Assembly (NCBI GenBank): GCA_026004975.1
Contig: BPKE01000002.1
Location: forward strand, 1 to 64,000
Origin: Gammaproteobacteria bacterium
GTDB taxonomy: Bacteria; Pseudomonadota; Gammaproteobacteria; HTCC5015
Direction of reading: 5' to 3'
Length of the DNA stretch: 64,000 nucleotides
Positions within the stretch are counted from its first letter, which is position 1. Each line of letters starts with the position of its first letter. Under the pieces are notes generated by a model, which made no database searches, was not told the origin of the DNA, and saw only the letters and a program-made list of their open reading frames with translations. The translations under genes were made by a program, and so were the position numbers. This document shows positions 29,959 to 41,646 of the stretch, in pieces.

Positions 29959-30035
29959 TGGTCGGGGCAGCAGGATTCGAACCTGCGACCCTCTGCTCCC
30001 AAAGCAGATGCGCTACCAGGCTGCGCCATGCCCCG
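29959..30035 (-). tRNA. tRNA-Pro (TGG)
   Basis: Acceptor CGGGGCA/TGCCCCG, anticodon TGG within TCTGC/GCAGA, encoded CCA. First tRNA of the Pro-Arg-His-Lys-Leu operon. Confidence 0.95.
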
Positions 30036-30079
30036 ACGGCGTGCGAACACGGAAACGGGCCCCTCGCCGGCCCGGCCGG

Positions 30080-30109
30080 ATGATACGTCCGGCGCGTCGC
30101 GCCCGTCAA
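30080..30109 (-). promoter_or_regulatory. Promoter of the five-tRNA operon
   Basis: Minus strand TTGACG (30109-30104), 18 bp, TATCAT (30085-30080), followed by a G+C-rich stretch as in stable-RNA promoters. Predicted start near 30073, about 38 bases before tRNA-Pro. No terminator is evident between tRNA-Leu and clpP. Confidence 0.6.
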
Positions 30110-30155
30110 ACCGCGCCTTGTCGCGGCCGGCGGCGGCATGCGAGAATCCGCCGCC

Positions 30156-31052
30156 ATGACGGCGCGCATTCTCGACGGCAAAGCGGTGGCGGCGCGATTG
30201 CGCGCCGAAGTCAAGGAACGGATCGAACGACGGCGGGCCGGCGGGCTCCGCCTGCCGCGGCTGGTGGTGCTGCTGGTCGGCGACGACCCGGCCTCCAAGG
30301 TCTACGTCGAGAACAAGCAACGCGCCTGCCAGGCCGTCGGCATCCGCTCGGAGGTCCTGGCCTTGCCGGCCGACACGCCGGCCGAGCGCCTGCTCGAACA
30401 CATCGACCGCAACAACGCCGACCCGGACGTCGACGGCATCCTGGTGCAGCTGCCCCTGCCGGGACACATCGACCCGGCGCAGGTGATCGAGCGGATCCAC
30501 CCCGACAAGGACGTGGACGGCTTCCATCCCTACAATGTCGGCCGCCTGGCGCAACGCCTGCCGCGGCTGCGGCCGTGCACCCCGGCCGGGGTGATCGAGC
30601 TGTTGGGGTCCATCGACCGGCCGCTGAAAGGCTGCGAGGCGGTGGTGGTCGGGGCCTCGAACATCGTCGGCCGGCCGATGGCCTTGGAGCTGCTGCTGCA
30701 GGGGGCGACGGTGACCGTCTGCCACCGCTTCACGACCGACCTCGAGGCCCACGTGCGCCGCGCCGAGCTGCTGGTGGTGGCGGTCGGCAAGCCGGGACTG
30801 ATCCCGGGCGACTGGGTGCGCGAAGGGGCGGTGGTGATCGACGTGGGCATGAACCGCCTGCCCGACGGCCGCCTGAGCGGGGACGTGGATTTCGAGTCCG
30901 CCCGGCGGCGGGCGGCCTGGATCACGCCGGTGCCCGGCGGCGTGGGACCGATGACGGTGGCGATGCTGATGCGCAACACGCTGCAGGCCTGTTGCCTGCG
31001 CGCCGGCGAACCGGACCCCTTCCCGCCGCCCGTCCGGCCCGACGGCTACTGA
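30156..31052 (+). CDS. folD: Methylenetetrahydrofolate dehydrogenase/cyclohydrolase
   Basis: 298 residues, normal for FolD. Bifunctional enzyme of one-carbon metabolism. Blocks [20 protein letters not shown] (Tyr and the catalytic Lys), [26 protein letters not shown], and the Rossmann motif [16 protein letters not shown]. An in-frame ATG at 30138 would add 6 residues; the ATG at 30156 (MTARILDGK) fits the family. Convergent with cysS, 5 bp apart. Confidence 0.95.
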   Translation: MTARILDGKAVAARLRAEVKERIERRRAGGLRLPRLVVLLVGDDPASKVYVENKQRACQAVGIRSEVLALPADTPAERLLEHIDRNNADPDVDGILVQLPLPGHIDPAQVIERIHPDKDVDGFHPYNVGRLAQRLPRLRPCTPAGVIELLGSIDRPLKGCEAVVVGASNIVGRPMALELLLQGATVTVCHRFTTDLEAHVRRAELLVVAVGKPGLIPGDWVREGAVVIDVGMNRLPDGRLSGDVDFESARRRAAWITPVPGGVGPMTVAMLMRNTLQACCLRAGEPDPFPPPVRPDGY

Positions 31053-31056
31053 CGCT

Positions 31057-32448
31057 TCAACGGCGTCGCCAGACGGTGCCTTGCGGGGTGTCCTCGAGCA
31101 CGATGCCGGCGGCGGCCAGCTCGTCGCGGATGCGGTCGGCCGCGGCCCAGTCGCGGCGCTCGCGGGCGGCGCGGCGCTCGGCGAGCTTGGCCTCGACGGC
31201 GGCGTCGTCCAGCCCCCCGGCGCCGGGTCCGCCGCGCAGATACGCCTCCGGTTCGGACTGCAGCAGGCCGAGGCGGCCGCCGAGGGCGCGCAGCACGGCG
31301 CTGGCGGCGGCGGCCCGCGCCGGATCGGCGCCGCGCGCGCGGTTGACTTCGCGGGCGAGGTCGAAGAGCACCGCGAGCGCCTCGGGGGTGTTCAGATCGT
31401 CGTCCATGGCCGCGTCGAAACGCGCCCGCCACGGGGCCGCGAACGCGTCCTCGACCCCCGCCGCCGGCGGCTGGTCGCGCAGGGTGGTGTACAGCCGGGT
31501 GAGCGCCGCCCGGGCGGCGTCCAACTGGCCGTCGTCGTAATTCAGCGGGCTGCGGTAATGCGCGGAGAGGATGAACATGCGCACGTCTTCGCCCTGGTGA
31601 CGGCGCAGCACGTCGCGCACCGTGAAGAAATTGCCCAGCGACTTGGACATTTTTTCTTCGTTCACGCGCACGAAACCGTTGTGGATCCAGTAGCGCGCGA
31701 AGGGCGCGCCGTGGCAGCCCTCGCTCTGGGCGATCTCGTTCTCGTGGTGCGGAAACTGCAGGTCCTGGCCGCCGCCGTGGATGTCGATGTGCGGGCCGAG
31801 CAGATGGGTGGCCATGGCCGAGCACTCGATGTGCCAGCCGGGGCGCCCGGCCCCCCACGGCGCCGGCCAGGCGGGCTCGCCCGGCTTGGCGGCCTTCCAC
31901 AGGACGAAATCCAGCGGGTCGCGCTTGTGCGGATCGACCTCGACGCGCGCCCCGGCGAGCAAATCTTCGCGGCGCTTGCCCGAGAGCTTGCCGTACTCCG
32001 GAAAACTGCCGACCGCGTAATAGACGTCGCCGTTGTCGGCCTGGTAGGCGTGGCCGCGCTCGATGAGGCAGCGGATCATGTCGATCATCGCCGCGATGTG
32101 CTCGGTGGCGCGCGGCTCGACCGCCGGCGCGAGCACCCCCAGGGCGGCGGCGTCCTCGTGCATGGCCTGGATGTAGCGCGCGGTCAGAGCGTCGATCGGT
32201 TCACCGTTCTCGACCGCGCGGCGGATGATCTTGTCGTCGACGTCGGTGATGTTGCGCACGTAGTCGACCCGGTGGCCGGCGGCGAGCAGGTGGCGGTAGA
32301 GGACGTCGAAGACCACCAACATGCGCGCATGGCCCAGGTGCAGGAAATCGTAGACCGTGACGCCGCAGACATACATGCGCACCCGGCCCGGCTCCAGCGG
32401 CTGGAACGGCTCGACGCGGCGGGTGAGGCTGTTGTAGAGCTGGAGCAT
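31057..32448 (-). CDS. cysS: Cysteinyl-tRNA synthetase
   Basis: 463 residues, class Ia. Zn-binding Cys in YVCGVTVYD, the HIGH-type motif in [18 protein letters not shown] and [11 protein letters not shown] for the zinc site, and the KMSKS loop in [16 protein letters not shown] at 32448 about 18 bases after the predicted start point. Divergent from ppiA. Confidence 0.97.
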   Translation of the reverse strand: MLQLYNSLTRRVEPFQPLEPGRVRMYVCGVTVYDFLHLGHARMLVVFDVLYRHLLAAGHRVDYVRNITDVDDKIIRRAVENGEPIDALTARYIQAMHEDAAALGVLAPAVEPRATEHIAAMIDMIRCLIERGHAYQADNGDVYYAVGSFPEYGKLSGKRREDLLAGARVEVDPHKRDPLDFVLWKAAKPGEPAWPAPWGAGRPGWHIECSAMATHLLGPHIDIHGGGQDLQFPHHENEIAQSEGCHGAPFARYWIHNGFVRVNEEKMSKSLGNFFTVRDVLRRHQGEDVRMFILSAHYRSPLNYDDGQLDAARAALTRLYTTLRDQPPAAGVEDAFAAPWRARFDAAMDDDLNTPEALAVLFDLAREVNRARGADPARAAAASAVLRALGGRLGLLQSEPEAYLRGGPGAGGLDDAAVEAKLAERRAARERRDWAAADRIRDELAAAGIVLEDTPQGTVWRRR

Positions 32449-32472
32449 GGCGGTCGGATCCGGCGGCGCGCC

Positions 32473-32501
32473 ATGTTAGCCCAAAGGGCCCGCGGCGTGA
32501 A
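32473..32501 (-). promoter_or_regulatory. Promoter of cysS
   Basis: Minus strand TTCACG (32501-32496), 17 bp, TAACAT (32478-32473); start near 32466 gives a short leader to the ATG at 32448. Confidence 0.4.
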
Positions 32502-32506
32502 GGCCG

Positions 32507-32535
32507 TTGGGTCCGCGGCGCACAGGGGCTATGAT
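32507..32535 (+). promoter_or_regulatory. Promoter of ppiA
   Basis: TTGGGT (32507-32512), 17 bp, TATGAT (32530-32535); start near 32542, 26 bases before the ATG at 32568. Confidence 0.5.
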
Positions 32536-32567
32536 GGTTGCGGTCGTTCCCGGAAAGGAGAATCAAC

Positions 32568-33122
32568 ATGCGTTCGAGTTTTCTGATCGCCGCCTTGTTG
32601 TCGGCGGCGGCCGCGGTCGCGGGGCCGCGCGTCGCGCTGGACACGACCCTGGGCCGCATCGTCATCGAGCTGTATCCCGACCGGGCGCCGGAGACGGTGC
32701 GCAACTTCCTCGGCTACGTGGACGAAGGGTTCTACGACGGCACCCTTTTCCACCGCGTCATCGACGGCTTCATGATCCAGGGCGGCGGCTTCGACCGCGA
32801 ATTCAACCGCAAGCCGACCCGGCCGCCGGTGCGCAACGAGGCCGACAACGGCCTGTCCAACGCACGCGGCACGGTGGCCATGGCGCGCACAGCGGACCCG
32901 CACTCGGCGACCAGCCAGTTCTTCATCAACACGGTGGACAACCGCCGCCTGGACTTCCGCGCACCCACCGCCCGCGGCTGGGGCTACTGCGTGTTCGGCC
33001 GCGTGGTGGAAGGGATGGAGGTGGTCGACGCCATCGGCAAAGTGCCGACCGGCAGCCGTGACGGTCATGCGGACGTGCCGCTGGATCCGGTGGTGATCGA
33101 ACGGGCGACGCGGCTCGAGTGA
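32568..33122 (+). CDS. ppiA: Periplasmic cyclophilin-type peptidyl-prolyl isomerase
   Basis: 184 residues with a signal peptide (MRSSFLIAALLSAAAAVAG), which distinguishes it from cytoplasmic PpiB. The cyclophilin core has FHRVIDGFMIQGG (catalytic Arg), GTVAMARTADPHSATSQFF and GYCVFGRVVEGM. AAAGGAGA lies 6 bases before the ATG at 32568; the in-frame ATG at 32538 would bury the signal. Its stop overlaps the lpxH start (GTGA). Confidence 0.9.
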   Translation: MRSSFLIAALLSAAAAVAGPRVALDTTLGRIVIELYPDRAPETVRNFLGYVDEGFYDGTLFHRVIDGFMIQGGGFDREFNRKPTRPPVRNEADNGLSNARGTVAMARTADPHSATSQFFINTVDNRRLDFRAPTARGWGYCVFGRVVEGMEVVDAIGKVPTGSRDGHADVPLDPVVIERATRLE

Positions 33123-33841
33123 CCGTGAAGCCGGTGGTCTTCGCCGCCGATCTGCACCTGGACCCGGCGCGCCCCGAGGCGGTCGCGGCCTTCACCGCCT
33201 TCCTGACGCGTTGCCGAAACGCGCAGGCGCTGTACCTCCTGGGCGATCTGGTCGAGGCGTGGATCGGCGACGACGACCCGGCCGAGGAACTGGCCGAGGC
33301 CTTCGCCGCCGTGCGGGCGCTGCGCGCGCACGGCGTGCCGGTGTATTTCATCGCCGGCAACCGCGATTTCCTGCTCGGCGCCGAGCGCGCCGCGGCCCTG
33401 GGCATGACCCGCCTGGAGGAGCCCGTGCGCATCGAGCTCGACGGGCACCCCACGCTGCTGCTGCACGGCGACGTGCTGTGCACGGACGACCATGCCTACC
33501 AGGCGCTGCGCCGCCAGTTGCGCGACCCGGCCTGGCAGGCGGCGTTCCTGGCCCGGCCGCTGGCCGAGCGGCGCGCCTACGCGGCGCAACTGCGCGCCGC
33601 CAGCCGCACGGCGACGCAGACCAAGGCCGAGGCCATCATGGACGTCAACGCGCAGGCGGTCGCCGAATGGATGCGCCGCCACGCGGTCGATCGCCTGATC
33701 CACGGCCACACGCACCGCCCGGCGGTGCACCGCTTCGAGCTCGACGGCCGCCCGGTGGAACGCTGGGTGGTCGGCGACTGGTACCGGCGGGGCACGGTGC
33801 TGATCGTGGACGCGGCGGGCTGGCGGCTCGAGGCGGTCTGA
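33119..33841 (+). CDS. lpxH: UDP-2,3-diacylglucosamine diphosphatase
   Basis: 240 residues, calcineurin-like phosphoesterase of lipid A synthesis. Metal-site motifs: ADLHLDP, LGDLVEAWIGDDD, AGNRDFLLG, LHGDVLCTDD and the C-terminal HGHTHRPA. GTG start at 33119 overlapping the ppiA stop; a second GTG at 33125 is possible. The ppi-lpxH pairing is also known from other gammaproteobacteria. Confidence 0.95.
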   Translation: MTVKPVVFAADLHLDPARPEAVAAFTAFLTRCRNAQALYLLGDLVEAWIGDDDPAEELAEAFAAVRALRAHGVPVYFIAGNRDFLLGAERAAALGMTRLEEPVRIELDGHPTLLLHGDVLCTDDHAYQALRRQLRDPAWQAAFLARPLAERRAYAAQLRAASRTATQTKAEAIMDVNAQAVAEWMRRHAVDRLIHGHTHRPAVHRFELDGRPVERWVVGDWYRRGTVLIVDAAGWRLEAV

Positions 33842-33848
33842 GCGCCGT

Positions 33849-34529
33849 TCAACGCCGCCACAACCGCCGGCTGTGCAGGGGCCGCCCGCCCAGGTGGTGG
33901 CGCAACACGCCGCCGAGCAAGCGCTTCATCTCGGGCCAGAAGGCCGGCTCGTCGAAACGGCCGGCGGCCAGGGCCAGCAAGGTGGCGCCGGCGGCGACAC
34001 CCTGCGGGTCGGGCACGGCGCCGCGTTCCGGATCGTAGCGGTAGCGCCGGTCGGGATCGATCGGCGATCCCTGCGCATCGACGCGCAACTCCAGTCCGTA
34101 CCCGCTTTCCCGCAACAAAATCCACTCGAAGCGCCGCAGGCAGGGCTCGACGGGCGCGCCGGCGGCCAGCGCGCGGAGGCTGTCGTGGTAGGCGTCGAAC
34201 AGCGGCGGATGCGGGTCGTGGCGGTGCAACAGGCGGTAGAGCAGTTCGTTGAGGTAAAAACCCGCGATCAGCAGCGGCCCGGCCGGCGGCTTCGCCGGGC
34301 CCTCGGGCTCGGCCGCCGAGAGCGTGCCGAGATCACCGCGGCCCTGCCAGCTCAAGCGCAACAAGCGGAACGGCTGCAGCAGCGGCCGCCAGCGGTGGCC
34401 GGGCCGGCACACGCCGCGGGCGACCAAGCCCAGGCGCCCGTGCTCGCGACTGAAGGCCTCGAGCAGCAGGCTGGTGTTGCGGTAAGGCCGGGTGTGGAGC
34501 AGGTAGGCCGCCGCCAGGACGACGCGCAT
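33849..34529 (-). CDS. recO: DNA repair protein RecO
   Basis: 226 residues. OB-fold N-terminus (AAYLLHTRPYRNTSLLLEAFSREHGR starts the family; seen here as YLLHTRPYRNTSLLLE) and a helical C-terminus (FYLNELLYRLLHRHDPHPPLFDAY given in part as LNELLYRLL). Works with RecR to load RecA onto SSB-coated DNA. Some RecO have a C-terminal zinc site; no Cys cluster is seen here. Follows era by 3 bp. Confidence 0.92.
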   Translation of the reverse strand: MRVVLAAAYLLHTRPYRNTSLLLEAFSREHGRLGLVARGVCRPGHRWRPLLQPFRLLRLSWQGRGDLGTLSAAEPEGPAKPPAGPLLIAGFYLNELLYRLLHRHDPHPPLFDAYHDSLRALAAGAPVEPCLRRFEWILLRESGYGLELRVDAQGSPIDPDRRYRYDPERGAVPDPQGVAAGATLLALAAGRFDEPAFWPEMKRLLGGVLRHHLGGRPLHSRRLWRR

Positions 34530-34532
34530 GCC

Positions 34533-35435
34533 TCAATCGCCGTGGTAACCCAGGCTGCGCAGCGCCCGCTCGTCGTCGTGCCAGTCTTCCCGCACCTTGA
34601 CCCAGGTGCGCAGGTGCACCGGCTTGCCGAAAGCCTCGCGCATCGCCAGGCGGGCGCGCCGCCCCACGTCCTTGAGCCGCTCACCGCCGCGCCCGATGAC
34701 GATCGCCTTGTGGCTGCGCTTGGCCACCCAGATCACCGCGGCGATGCGGATGAGGCCCTCCTCTTCCTCGAAGGCCTCGATCTCGACGGTCAAGGCATAG
34801 GGCAGCTCCTGGTGCAAGGCCAGGAACAACTGCTCGCGCAGCAACTCGGCGGCGATGAAGCGCAGGGGCTTGTCGCTGATCTGGTCCGGCTCGTAGAGGA
34901 ACGGCCCTGGCGGCAGACGCTCGAACAGCACGTTCTCCAGCCGGTCCAGCCCGTCGCCGAGGCGGGCCGACACCGGCACGATGGCGGCGAAATCGCCGCG
35001 CGCGGCCAGCGCCTCGATCTCGGGGAGCAGCAGCGCCTTGTTGCGCAGGGTGTCGATCTTGTTCAGGGCGACCACCACCGGCCCGGAAAAACCCGCCAGC
35101 GCCTCGAGCAGGCGGTCTTCCGGCGCCCCCCAGCGGCCCGGCTCGACGACCAGCAGCACCGCGTCGACGTCGGCGACGGCGGCCAGGGCGGCGCGGTTCA
35201 TGTAGCGGTTCAGGGCGTGCTTCTGGTCCAGGTGCAGGCCGGGGGTGTCGACCAGCACCAGTTGCACGTCGGGGCGGGTCTTGATGCCGAGGATGCGGTG
35301 TCGGGTGGTCTGCGGCTTGGGCGTGACGATGCTCACCTTCTGGCCGACGAGCGCGTTGACCAGGGTCGATTTGCCCACGTTCGGCCGGCCGACCACGGCC
35401 ACCAGGCCGCAGCGCGTCGTCGCCGCCTCGTTCAT
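34533..35435 (-). CDS. era: GTPase Era
   Basis: 300 residues: a TrmE-Era GTPase domain with [16 protein letters not shown], a G3 DTPGLH and NKID, and a C-terminal KH domain with [18 protein letters not shown]. Binds 16S rRNA for 30S maturation. ATG at 35435 overlaps the rnc stop (ATGA). Confidence 0.97.
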   Translation of the reverse strand: MNEAATTRCGLVAVVGRPNVGKSTLVNALVGQKVSIVTPKPQTTRHRILGIKTRPDVQLVLVDTPGLHLDQKHALNRYMNRAALAAVADVDAVLLVVEPGRWGAPEDRLLEALAGFSGPVVVALNKIDTLRNKALLLPEIEALAARGDFAAIVPVSARLGDGLDRLENVLFERLPPGPFLYEPDQISDKPLRFIAAELLREQLFLALHQELPYALTVEIEAFEEEEGLIRIAAVIWVAKRSHKAIVIGRGGERLKDVGRRARLAMREAFGKPVHLRTWVKVREDWHDDERALRSLGYHGD

Positions 35436-36097
35436 CGCGCCCGCGCCTCCAGCTTGGCCAGCGCCGCCTCGGCGGCCCGCTGCTCGGCCTGCCGGCGGCT
35501 CGCCCCTTCACCGATCACGGGCGCGTCCAGCCCCTCGACGCGGCACTGGACGGTGAAACGCTGGGCGTGCGGCTTGCCCTCCACCGCGACCACATCATAG
35601 GCCGGAAGCGCCCGGCCGCGCCCCTGCAACCATTCCTGCAGGCGCGTCTTGGCGTCCTTGAGTGCCGCGGGATCCACCGGCGCATCCAAGCGCGCCGCCC
35701 ACAGCCGGCGGACCAGGTCGGCGGCGGCCTCGAAACCGGCGTCGAGGTAGACCGCACCGAGCACCGCCTCCAGCGCATCGGCGAGAATGGAACGGCGGCG
35801 GAAACCGCCGCTCTTGAGCTCGCCGGGCCCGAGCGCCAGGCGCTCGCCCAGACCGAGCTCGGCGGCCAGCTCGGCGAGGGTCTCGCGGTTGACCAGGGCG
35901 GCGCGCAGGCGGCTCAGATCGCCCTCGCTCAACTCGGGATGGCGGCGGTACAACTCCTCGGCGATGACCAGGCTGAGCAGGCTGTCGCCGAGGAACTCCA
36001 GGCGCTCGTTGTTCGCGCCCCCGGCGCTGCGGTGGGTGAGCGCGCGCGCGAGCAGGTCGGGGTCGGAGAAACGATGGCCGAGAAACGCCTCGCTCAC
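35432..36097 (-). CDS. rnc: Ribonuclease III
   Basis: 221 residues from a GTG at 36097 overlapping the DUF4845 stop (GTGA). Catalytic signature [21 protein letters not shown] with acidic residues, a second acidic site in [13 protein letters not shown], then a dsRNA-binding domain (about 150-221; [16 protein letters not shown]). Cleaves dsRNA in rRNA processing. Confidence 0.96.
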   Translation of the reverse strand: MSEAFLGHRFSDPDLLARALTHRSAGGANNERLEFLGDSLLSLVIAEELYRRHPELSEGDLSRLRAALVNRETLAELAAELGLGERLALGPGELKSGGFRRRSILADALEAVLGAVYLDAGFEAAADLVRRLWAARLDAPVDPAALKDAKTRLQEWLQGRGRALPAYDVVAVEGKPHAQRFTVQCRVEGLDAPVIGEGASRRQAEQRAAEAALAKLEARAR

Positions 36098-36468
36098 GGC
36101 CCGCGACCACCGATCTTCGCCTCGCGCTCGAAGCGCACCACCAGGTCGATGTTGCCGATCAAGGGGCGGCGTTCTTCGTAGGCCAGCACGAGACGCCAAC
36201 CCTTGTCGCCGCGCTCGAGGCGGTAGGCGTCCTTGGGCAGATCGATTTGATTGACGTCGAGAAAATTGCTGAATTTCCTGCGGATCCCCATGGCGTCGGC
36301 GTTCGCCAGCTCCGGATCCTGTTCCAGCTCCTCGAGGATGCTCACGAGCGAATAGTACTGCAGATAAACCGGCGCCAGCCGGATGGCGGCCGTGCCCAGC
36401 AGGACGGCGATGACCAATACGATCAACCATCCGAGGAACGACATGCCCGCTTGTCTGTGAAGATGCAT
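36094..36468 (-). CDS. DUF4845 membrane protein
   Basis: 124 residues: a short basic N-terminus, one TM helix ([21 protein letters not shown], partly) and a periplasmic domain with [18 protein letters not shown] and NFLDVN. DUF4845 proteins sit between lepB and rnc in many Proteobacteria, as here. Role unknown. Confidence 0.88.
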   Translation of the reverse strand: MHLHRQAGMSFLGWLIVLVIAVLLGTAAIRLAPVYLQYYSLVSILEELEQDPELANADAMGIRRKFSNFLDVNQIDLPKDAYRLERGDKGWRLVLAYEERRPLIGNIDLVVRFEREAKIGGRGP

Positions 36469-36538
36469 AGCCCGCCTCCTTCGAGTCTCAACCGGCTCGG
36501 ACGGATAATGGCACAGGCCCGCAGCGTGTGCACCCGCC

Positions 36539-37471
36539 TCAGTCCGGGATCGGCCCGATGCGGCCGAGGTTCAGCCCGCCGCCGCCGAAATCCCAGTGCA
36601 TCCAGATGAAAATCGCCTTGCCGACGAGGTTCTCCCGCGGCAGGAAACCCCAGAAACGGCTGTCGCGGCTGTCGTCGCGGTTGTCGCCCATCACGAAATA
36701 GTGCCCCGGCGGCACTTCGAATTCCATGACGTCGATCGAGGCTCTATCCGGGTAGAGCAGGATGTCGTGCGGATGGCCGGGCAGCGCCTCGCGGTAGCGC
36801 CGCGCGTTCACCGGCCGGATCGGGTGCACGTACCAGCCTTTGGGCTCCAGCGGCACCGGTTCGCCGTTCACCCACAGGCGCTTGTCGCGATAGGCGATGC
36901 GGTCCCCGGGCACGCCGATCACCCGCTTGATGTAATTGACGCGCGGGTTCTCGGGGTAGCGGAACACGACGATGTCGCCTCTTTCCGGCTCGCCGATGGG
37001 CAAGATCTCGGTGTGCCAGACCGGCAGGCGCAGCCCGTAGCTGAACTTGCTGGTCAGGACGAAATCGCCGATCTCCAGCGTCGGCAGCATCGAGCCCGAC
37101 GGGATCCTGAACGGCTCGACCAGGAAGGAACGCAACAGCAGGACGATGAGCAGCACCGGGAAAAACGAACGCGCATACTCCACGGTCAGCGGCGCCTTGC
37201 CGTCGCGGCGCGACGCCCAGAGCCACGCATCCAGCGCGTACACCAGCCCCGCGGCCACGGTGGCCGTGAACAAGAAGGTCTCGAAATCGAAATGGACGAT
37301 CAGCGAGATGGAGCCGGCGACGATGAACAACCACTCGGCACGCTCGAACCAGCCCGCAAGCGGCCAGGGTTGCGGAACACGGCGGCGCTGCCACCAGAGG
37401 CGGTGGGCCACCCCCAGCAACAGGGCGAGGGCGGAAAGCCCCGTGGCGGCGTCGATCAGAGTGCGGAACAT
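36539..37471 (-). CDS. lepB: Signal peptidase I
   Basis: 310 residues with N-terminal TM helices and a periplasmic catalytic domain. The Ser nucleophile is in PSGSMLPTLEIGD and the Lys general base in YIKRVIGVPGD; box E reads MGDNRDDSRDSRFWGFLP. Cleaves Sec and Tat signal peptides. Follows lepA by 12 bp. Confidence 0.97.
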   Translation of the reverse strand: MFRTLIDAATGLSALALLLGVAHRLWWQRRRVPQPWPLAGWFERAEWLFIVAGSISLIVHFDFETFLFTATVAAGLVYALDAWLWASRRDGKAPLTVEYARSFFPVLLIVLLLRSFLVEPFRIPSGSMLPTLEIGDFVLTSKFSYGLRLPVWHTEILPIGEPERGDIVVFRYPENPRVNYIKRVIGVPGDRIAYRDKRLWVNGEPVPLEPKGWYVHPIRPVNARRYREALPGHPHDILLYPDRASIDVMEFEVPPGHYFVMGDNRDDSRDSRFWGFLPRENLVGKAIFIWMHWDFGGGGLNLGRIGPIPD

Positions 37472-37483
37472 CGTTTCCCGTCC

Positions 37484-39280
<1,797 letters not shown>

Positions 39281-39332
39281 TGGAGCTGGCCCCGAGCGGG
39301 GCGGCGATTATCGCACGATCCGGCGCGGCCGT

Positions 39333-39608
39333 TCAGGCATCGGGGGCCACGCCCAGCGCTTTGGCGAGGCGCACGCGGTCGAGCTTGTGGCAACAGATGA
39401 TGTCGCGCCCCCACATCAGCACCGGCACCCAGTCGGACAGGCGGCGGATTTCGCCCTGCAGGGCGTCGATGTCGTGGATCTCGAAATCGAAGCCCCAGCG
39501 GTCCTTGAGCTCGAACAGCTCCTGCTTCATGCGTTCGCAGGCGCCGCAGTCGAGGCGCACGTAGAGGCGCAGCACCGGGCGGGGTCGGGGGACGGCAGTG
39601 TCGTTCAT
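39333..39608 (-). CDS. Glutaredoxin-like protein (DUF836)
   Basis: 91 residues with a thioredoxin-like fold: LRLYVRLDCGACERMKQELF carries the CxxC pair, then FDFEIHDID and the VPVLMWGRD cis-Pro loop. Small redox protein of unknown substrate. A TATGAT at 39652-39657 (minus strand) could be its -10. Confidence 0.8.
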   Translation of the reverse strand: MNDTAVPRPRPVLRLYVRLDCGACERMKQELFELKDRWGFDFEIHDIDALQGEIRRLSDWVPVLMWGRDIICCHKLDRVRLAKALGVAPDA

Positions 39609-39683
39609 GGACGAAATTCCAGCGGACCGGGATGGACGGACACGGCGGCCGATCATACCATCGCCGCGGCGTCCGCCGCAGGT

Positions 39684-40085
39684 TTACGGCCCGCCGGAGA
39701 CGATCTGAACCGGCCAGCGGCGGCGGGCGCGGCGGCGCGCGAACACCTGCCCGGCGGCGAAGCCCGCCAGGGCGCAGGCGAGCGCGGCGGCGTCGCCCAG
39801 CCCGGCGGCGCCCGCCGCCGCGAGCGACAGCCCCATGCCGGCCAGCGGCGGCACATAGGCGAGCGACGCGGCCTGCAACAGCGCCCGCTCGGGCAGCCGC
39901 AGCAACACGGGTTCACCGACCCGGTAGGGCCGGTCGGCCGGCAACTCGAACTCGGCCGGTCGCAACCAGCGCGTCAGGCTGGACCCACAGCCCACCGCGC
40001 AGCCGCCGCAGGCGCCGCCGCGCTCCACCGCCACCCGCACGCGGCCGCCGCCCACCGCCACCACGCGACCGCGCTCCTCGATCAC
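39684..40085 (-). CDS. rseC: SoxR-reducing/RseC family membrane protein
   Basis: 133 residues. The N-terminal Cys cluster GGACGGCAVGCGSS, where RseC proteins coordinate a metal or Fe-S centre, is followed by two TM helices (about 70-112). Overlaps rseB by 4 bases (ATGA). Belongs to the rpoE regulatory operon. Confidence 0.87.
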   Translation of the reverse strand: MIEERGRVVAVGGGRVRVAVERGGACGGCAVGCGSSLTRWLRPAEFELPADRPYRVGEPVLLRLPERALLQAASLAYVPPLAGMGLSLAAAGAAGLGDAAALACALAGFAAGQVFARRRARRRWPVQIVSGGP

Positions 40086-41065
40086 GGCGCCCCCCCGGCC
40101 TCGGCCGGGACCAGCGCCTCGGCGAAGCGTTCGACCGCCTGCGGCGGCACGTCGCCGAGCACGACGATGCGCCAGTCCCCCAGGCGGCGGCCGTACAGGC
40201 TCAGCGCGCCGCGGCGCCGGTGGCCGTCGAGGCGCGCGCCGCGCCGGACGCCGTCGCCCGGTTCGATGAACACGGACACCGTCGCCATGCCGTCGCTGAA
40301 CAACAAATGCTCCACCGGACGGCCGCTGCGCGGCCGCCAGCGGGCGTCGCGCAGGATCAGGCCGAAACCGGGCGGCAGGCGCTCGGCGCGCCAGGACAAG
40401 GGCGGCGGGCCGTCGTCGCCGTCGCCGGCGTCGAGGCGCTTTTCACGGTAGCCCGGTCGCAGCCACTGCGGCTCGAACCAGGCATCGGGGATCTGGTCGT
40501 GCACCATGAGTTCGGTGAACATGACCTGCTCCACGACACGCTCGCCGTCGAGCACGTCCGAGCGGGTGAGCAGATCCCATTCCCGGTCCACCCAAAGACG
40601 GTAGCCGTAGCGGTAGGCATCGCGCGGTGCGATGTCGATGCGGTCCGAAAGCCGGCCGGCGATGCGCTCGGGCGCGTCGGCCAATTCGAGGCGGTAGTGC
40701 TGCGGCAGGCGGTCGAGGTCGGCGGGCACCACCCCCGGGAAGCGGGTCTCCGAGGCGCGGTGGTCGATGAGCACCAGGCGCTTGTCGGGCAGGATGCAGC
40801 GCACCCCGCGCGCGTCACGCAACACCTCGCGCGGTTCGCCGCTGAGGGTCAACAGGCGCTCGTCCACCCGGCCGTCCCGGTGGCGGTGGACGATGCGCAG
40901 CGTTTCCACTTCGTCGCCGTGGCGGTAGACGAACACGCCGCTGTAGTTGCGCACGCGCATCGCCTCGGCCATGCGCGCCAGGCGGTCGAGCACGGCGTCG
41001 GCGGCCGCCGCCGAGGCCGCCGCCAGCACCGTGCACAGGCAGACCAGGCCGCGCCCGCCCATCAT
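40082..41065 (-). CDS. rseB: Sigma-E factor regulatory protein RseB/MucB
   Basis: 327 residues with a signal peptide. LRIVHRHRDGRVDERLLTLSG opens the lipid-binding MucB domain (given in part), and WFEPQWLRPGY and a C-terminal domain follow. Periplasmic protein that shields RseA from DegS and responds to mislocalised lipids or LPS. Confidence 0.93.
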   Translation of the reverse strand: MMGGRGLVCLCTVLAAASAAAADAVLDRLARMAEAMRVRNYSGVFVYRHGDEVETLRIVHRHRDGRVDERLLTLSGEPREVLRDARGVRCILPDKRLVLIDHRASETRFPGVVPADLDRLPQHYRLELADAPERIAGRLSDRIDIAPRDAYRYGYRLWVDREWDLLTRSDVLDGERVVEQVMFTELMVHDQIPDAWFEPQWLRPGYREKRLDAGDGDDGPPPLSWRAERLPPGFGLILRDARWRPRSGRPVEHLLFSDGMATVSVFIEPGDGVRRGARLDGHRRRGALSLYGRRLGDWRIVVLGDVPPQAVERFAEALVPAEAGGAP

Positions 41066-41069
41066 CGCC

Positions 41070-41618
41070 TCAACGCGGTCCGGCGCCGTCGCCCGCCAGG
41101 CGCACGTAGGGCGACACGCCGGGCAGCCGGTAGGGCGTGGAACGTTGCAGGTGTTCGAGCAGGTAAGCGTCGAGAGGATCGTCTTCGGCGACCGGCGCCG
41201 GCCGGCCGTCCAGGGCGGCCGGCCGCAGCGCCGGCGCGGCCGACAGGGGGGCGGTGTTGCCGGCGAGCAGGGCGCCTTGCATGCGCTCGCCGCGCTCGGG
41301 CAGCACGCCGTCGATGAGCAGCACCGCGGCCAGCGCCGCGGCGGCGGCCACCCCGACCCCCACCGCCCACTGCCAGCGCCGGCGCGGACCGGGCCAATCC
41401 ACCACCTCGCCCTCCGGCAGGGCGGCCATCACCCGGTCGGCGAAATTGGCCGGCAGGGCGACCGGCCGGCTGTCGCGCAGCACCTGGCGGATCAAGTGGT
41501 AACTTTGCCAGCGGCGGTGCGCCGCGGCGTCGCCGACAAGTCGTTCGGGACAATCGCCCTCCCCGTCCATGAACGCGGATACGGCTTCGGCTTCCAGACC
41601 GGCGGCCTCGTCGGACAT
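41070..41618 (-). CDS. rseA: Anti-sigma-E factor RseA/MucA
   Basis: 182 residues: a cytoplasmic sigma-binding N-terminus (VSAFMDGEGDCPERLVGD, RWQSYHLIRQVLR), one TM helix (about 94-112) and a periplasmic tail. The ATG at 41618 is followed by MSDEAAGLEAEAVSAF. Holds RpoE inactive until cleaved by DegS/RseP. Confidence 0.93.
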   Translation of the reverse strand: MSDEAAGLEAEAVSAFMDGEGDCPERLVGDAAAHRRWQSYHLIRQVLRDSRPVALPANFADRVMAALPEGEVVDWPGPRRRWQWAVGVGVAAAAALAAVLLIDGVLPERGERMQGALLAGNTAPLSAAPALRPAALDGRPAPVAEDDPLDAYLLEHLQRSTPYRLPGVSPYVRLAGDGAGPR

Positions 41619-41646
41619 GTCACTCACCCCACACACTGCCTGGCGT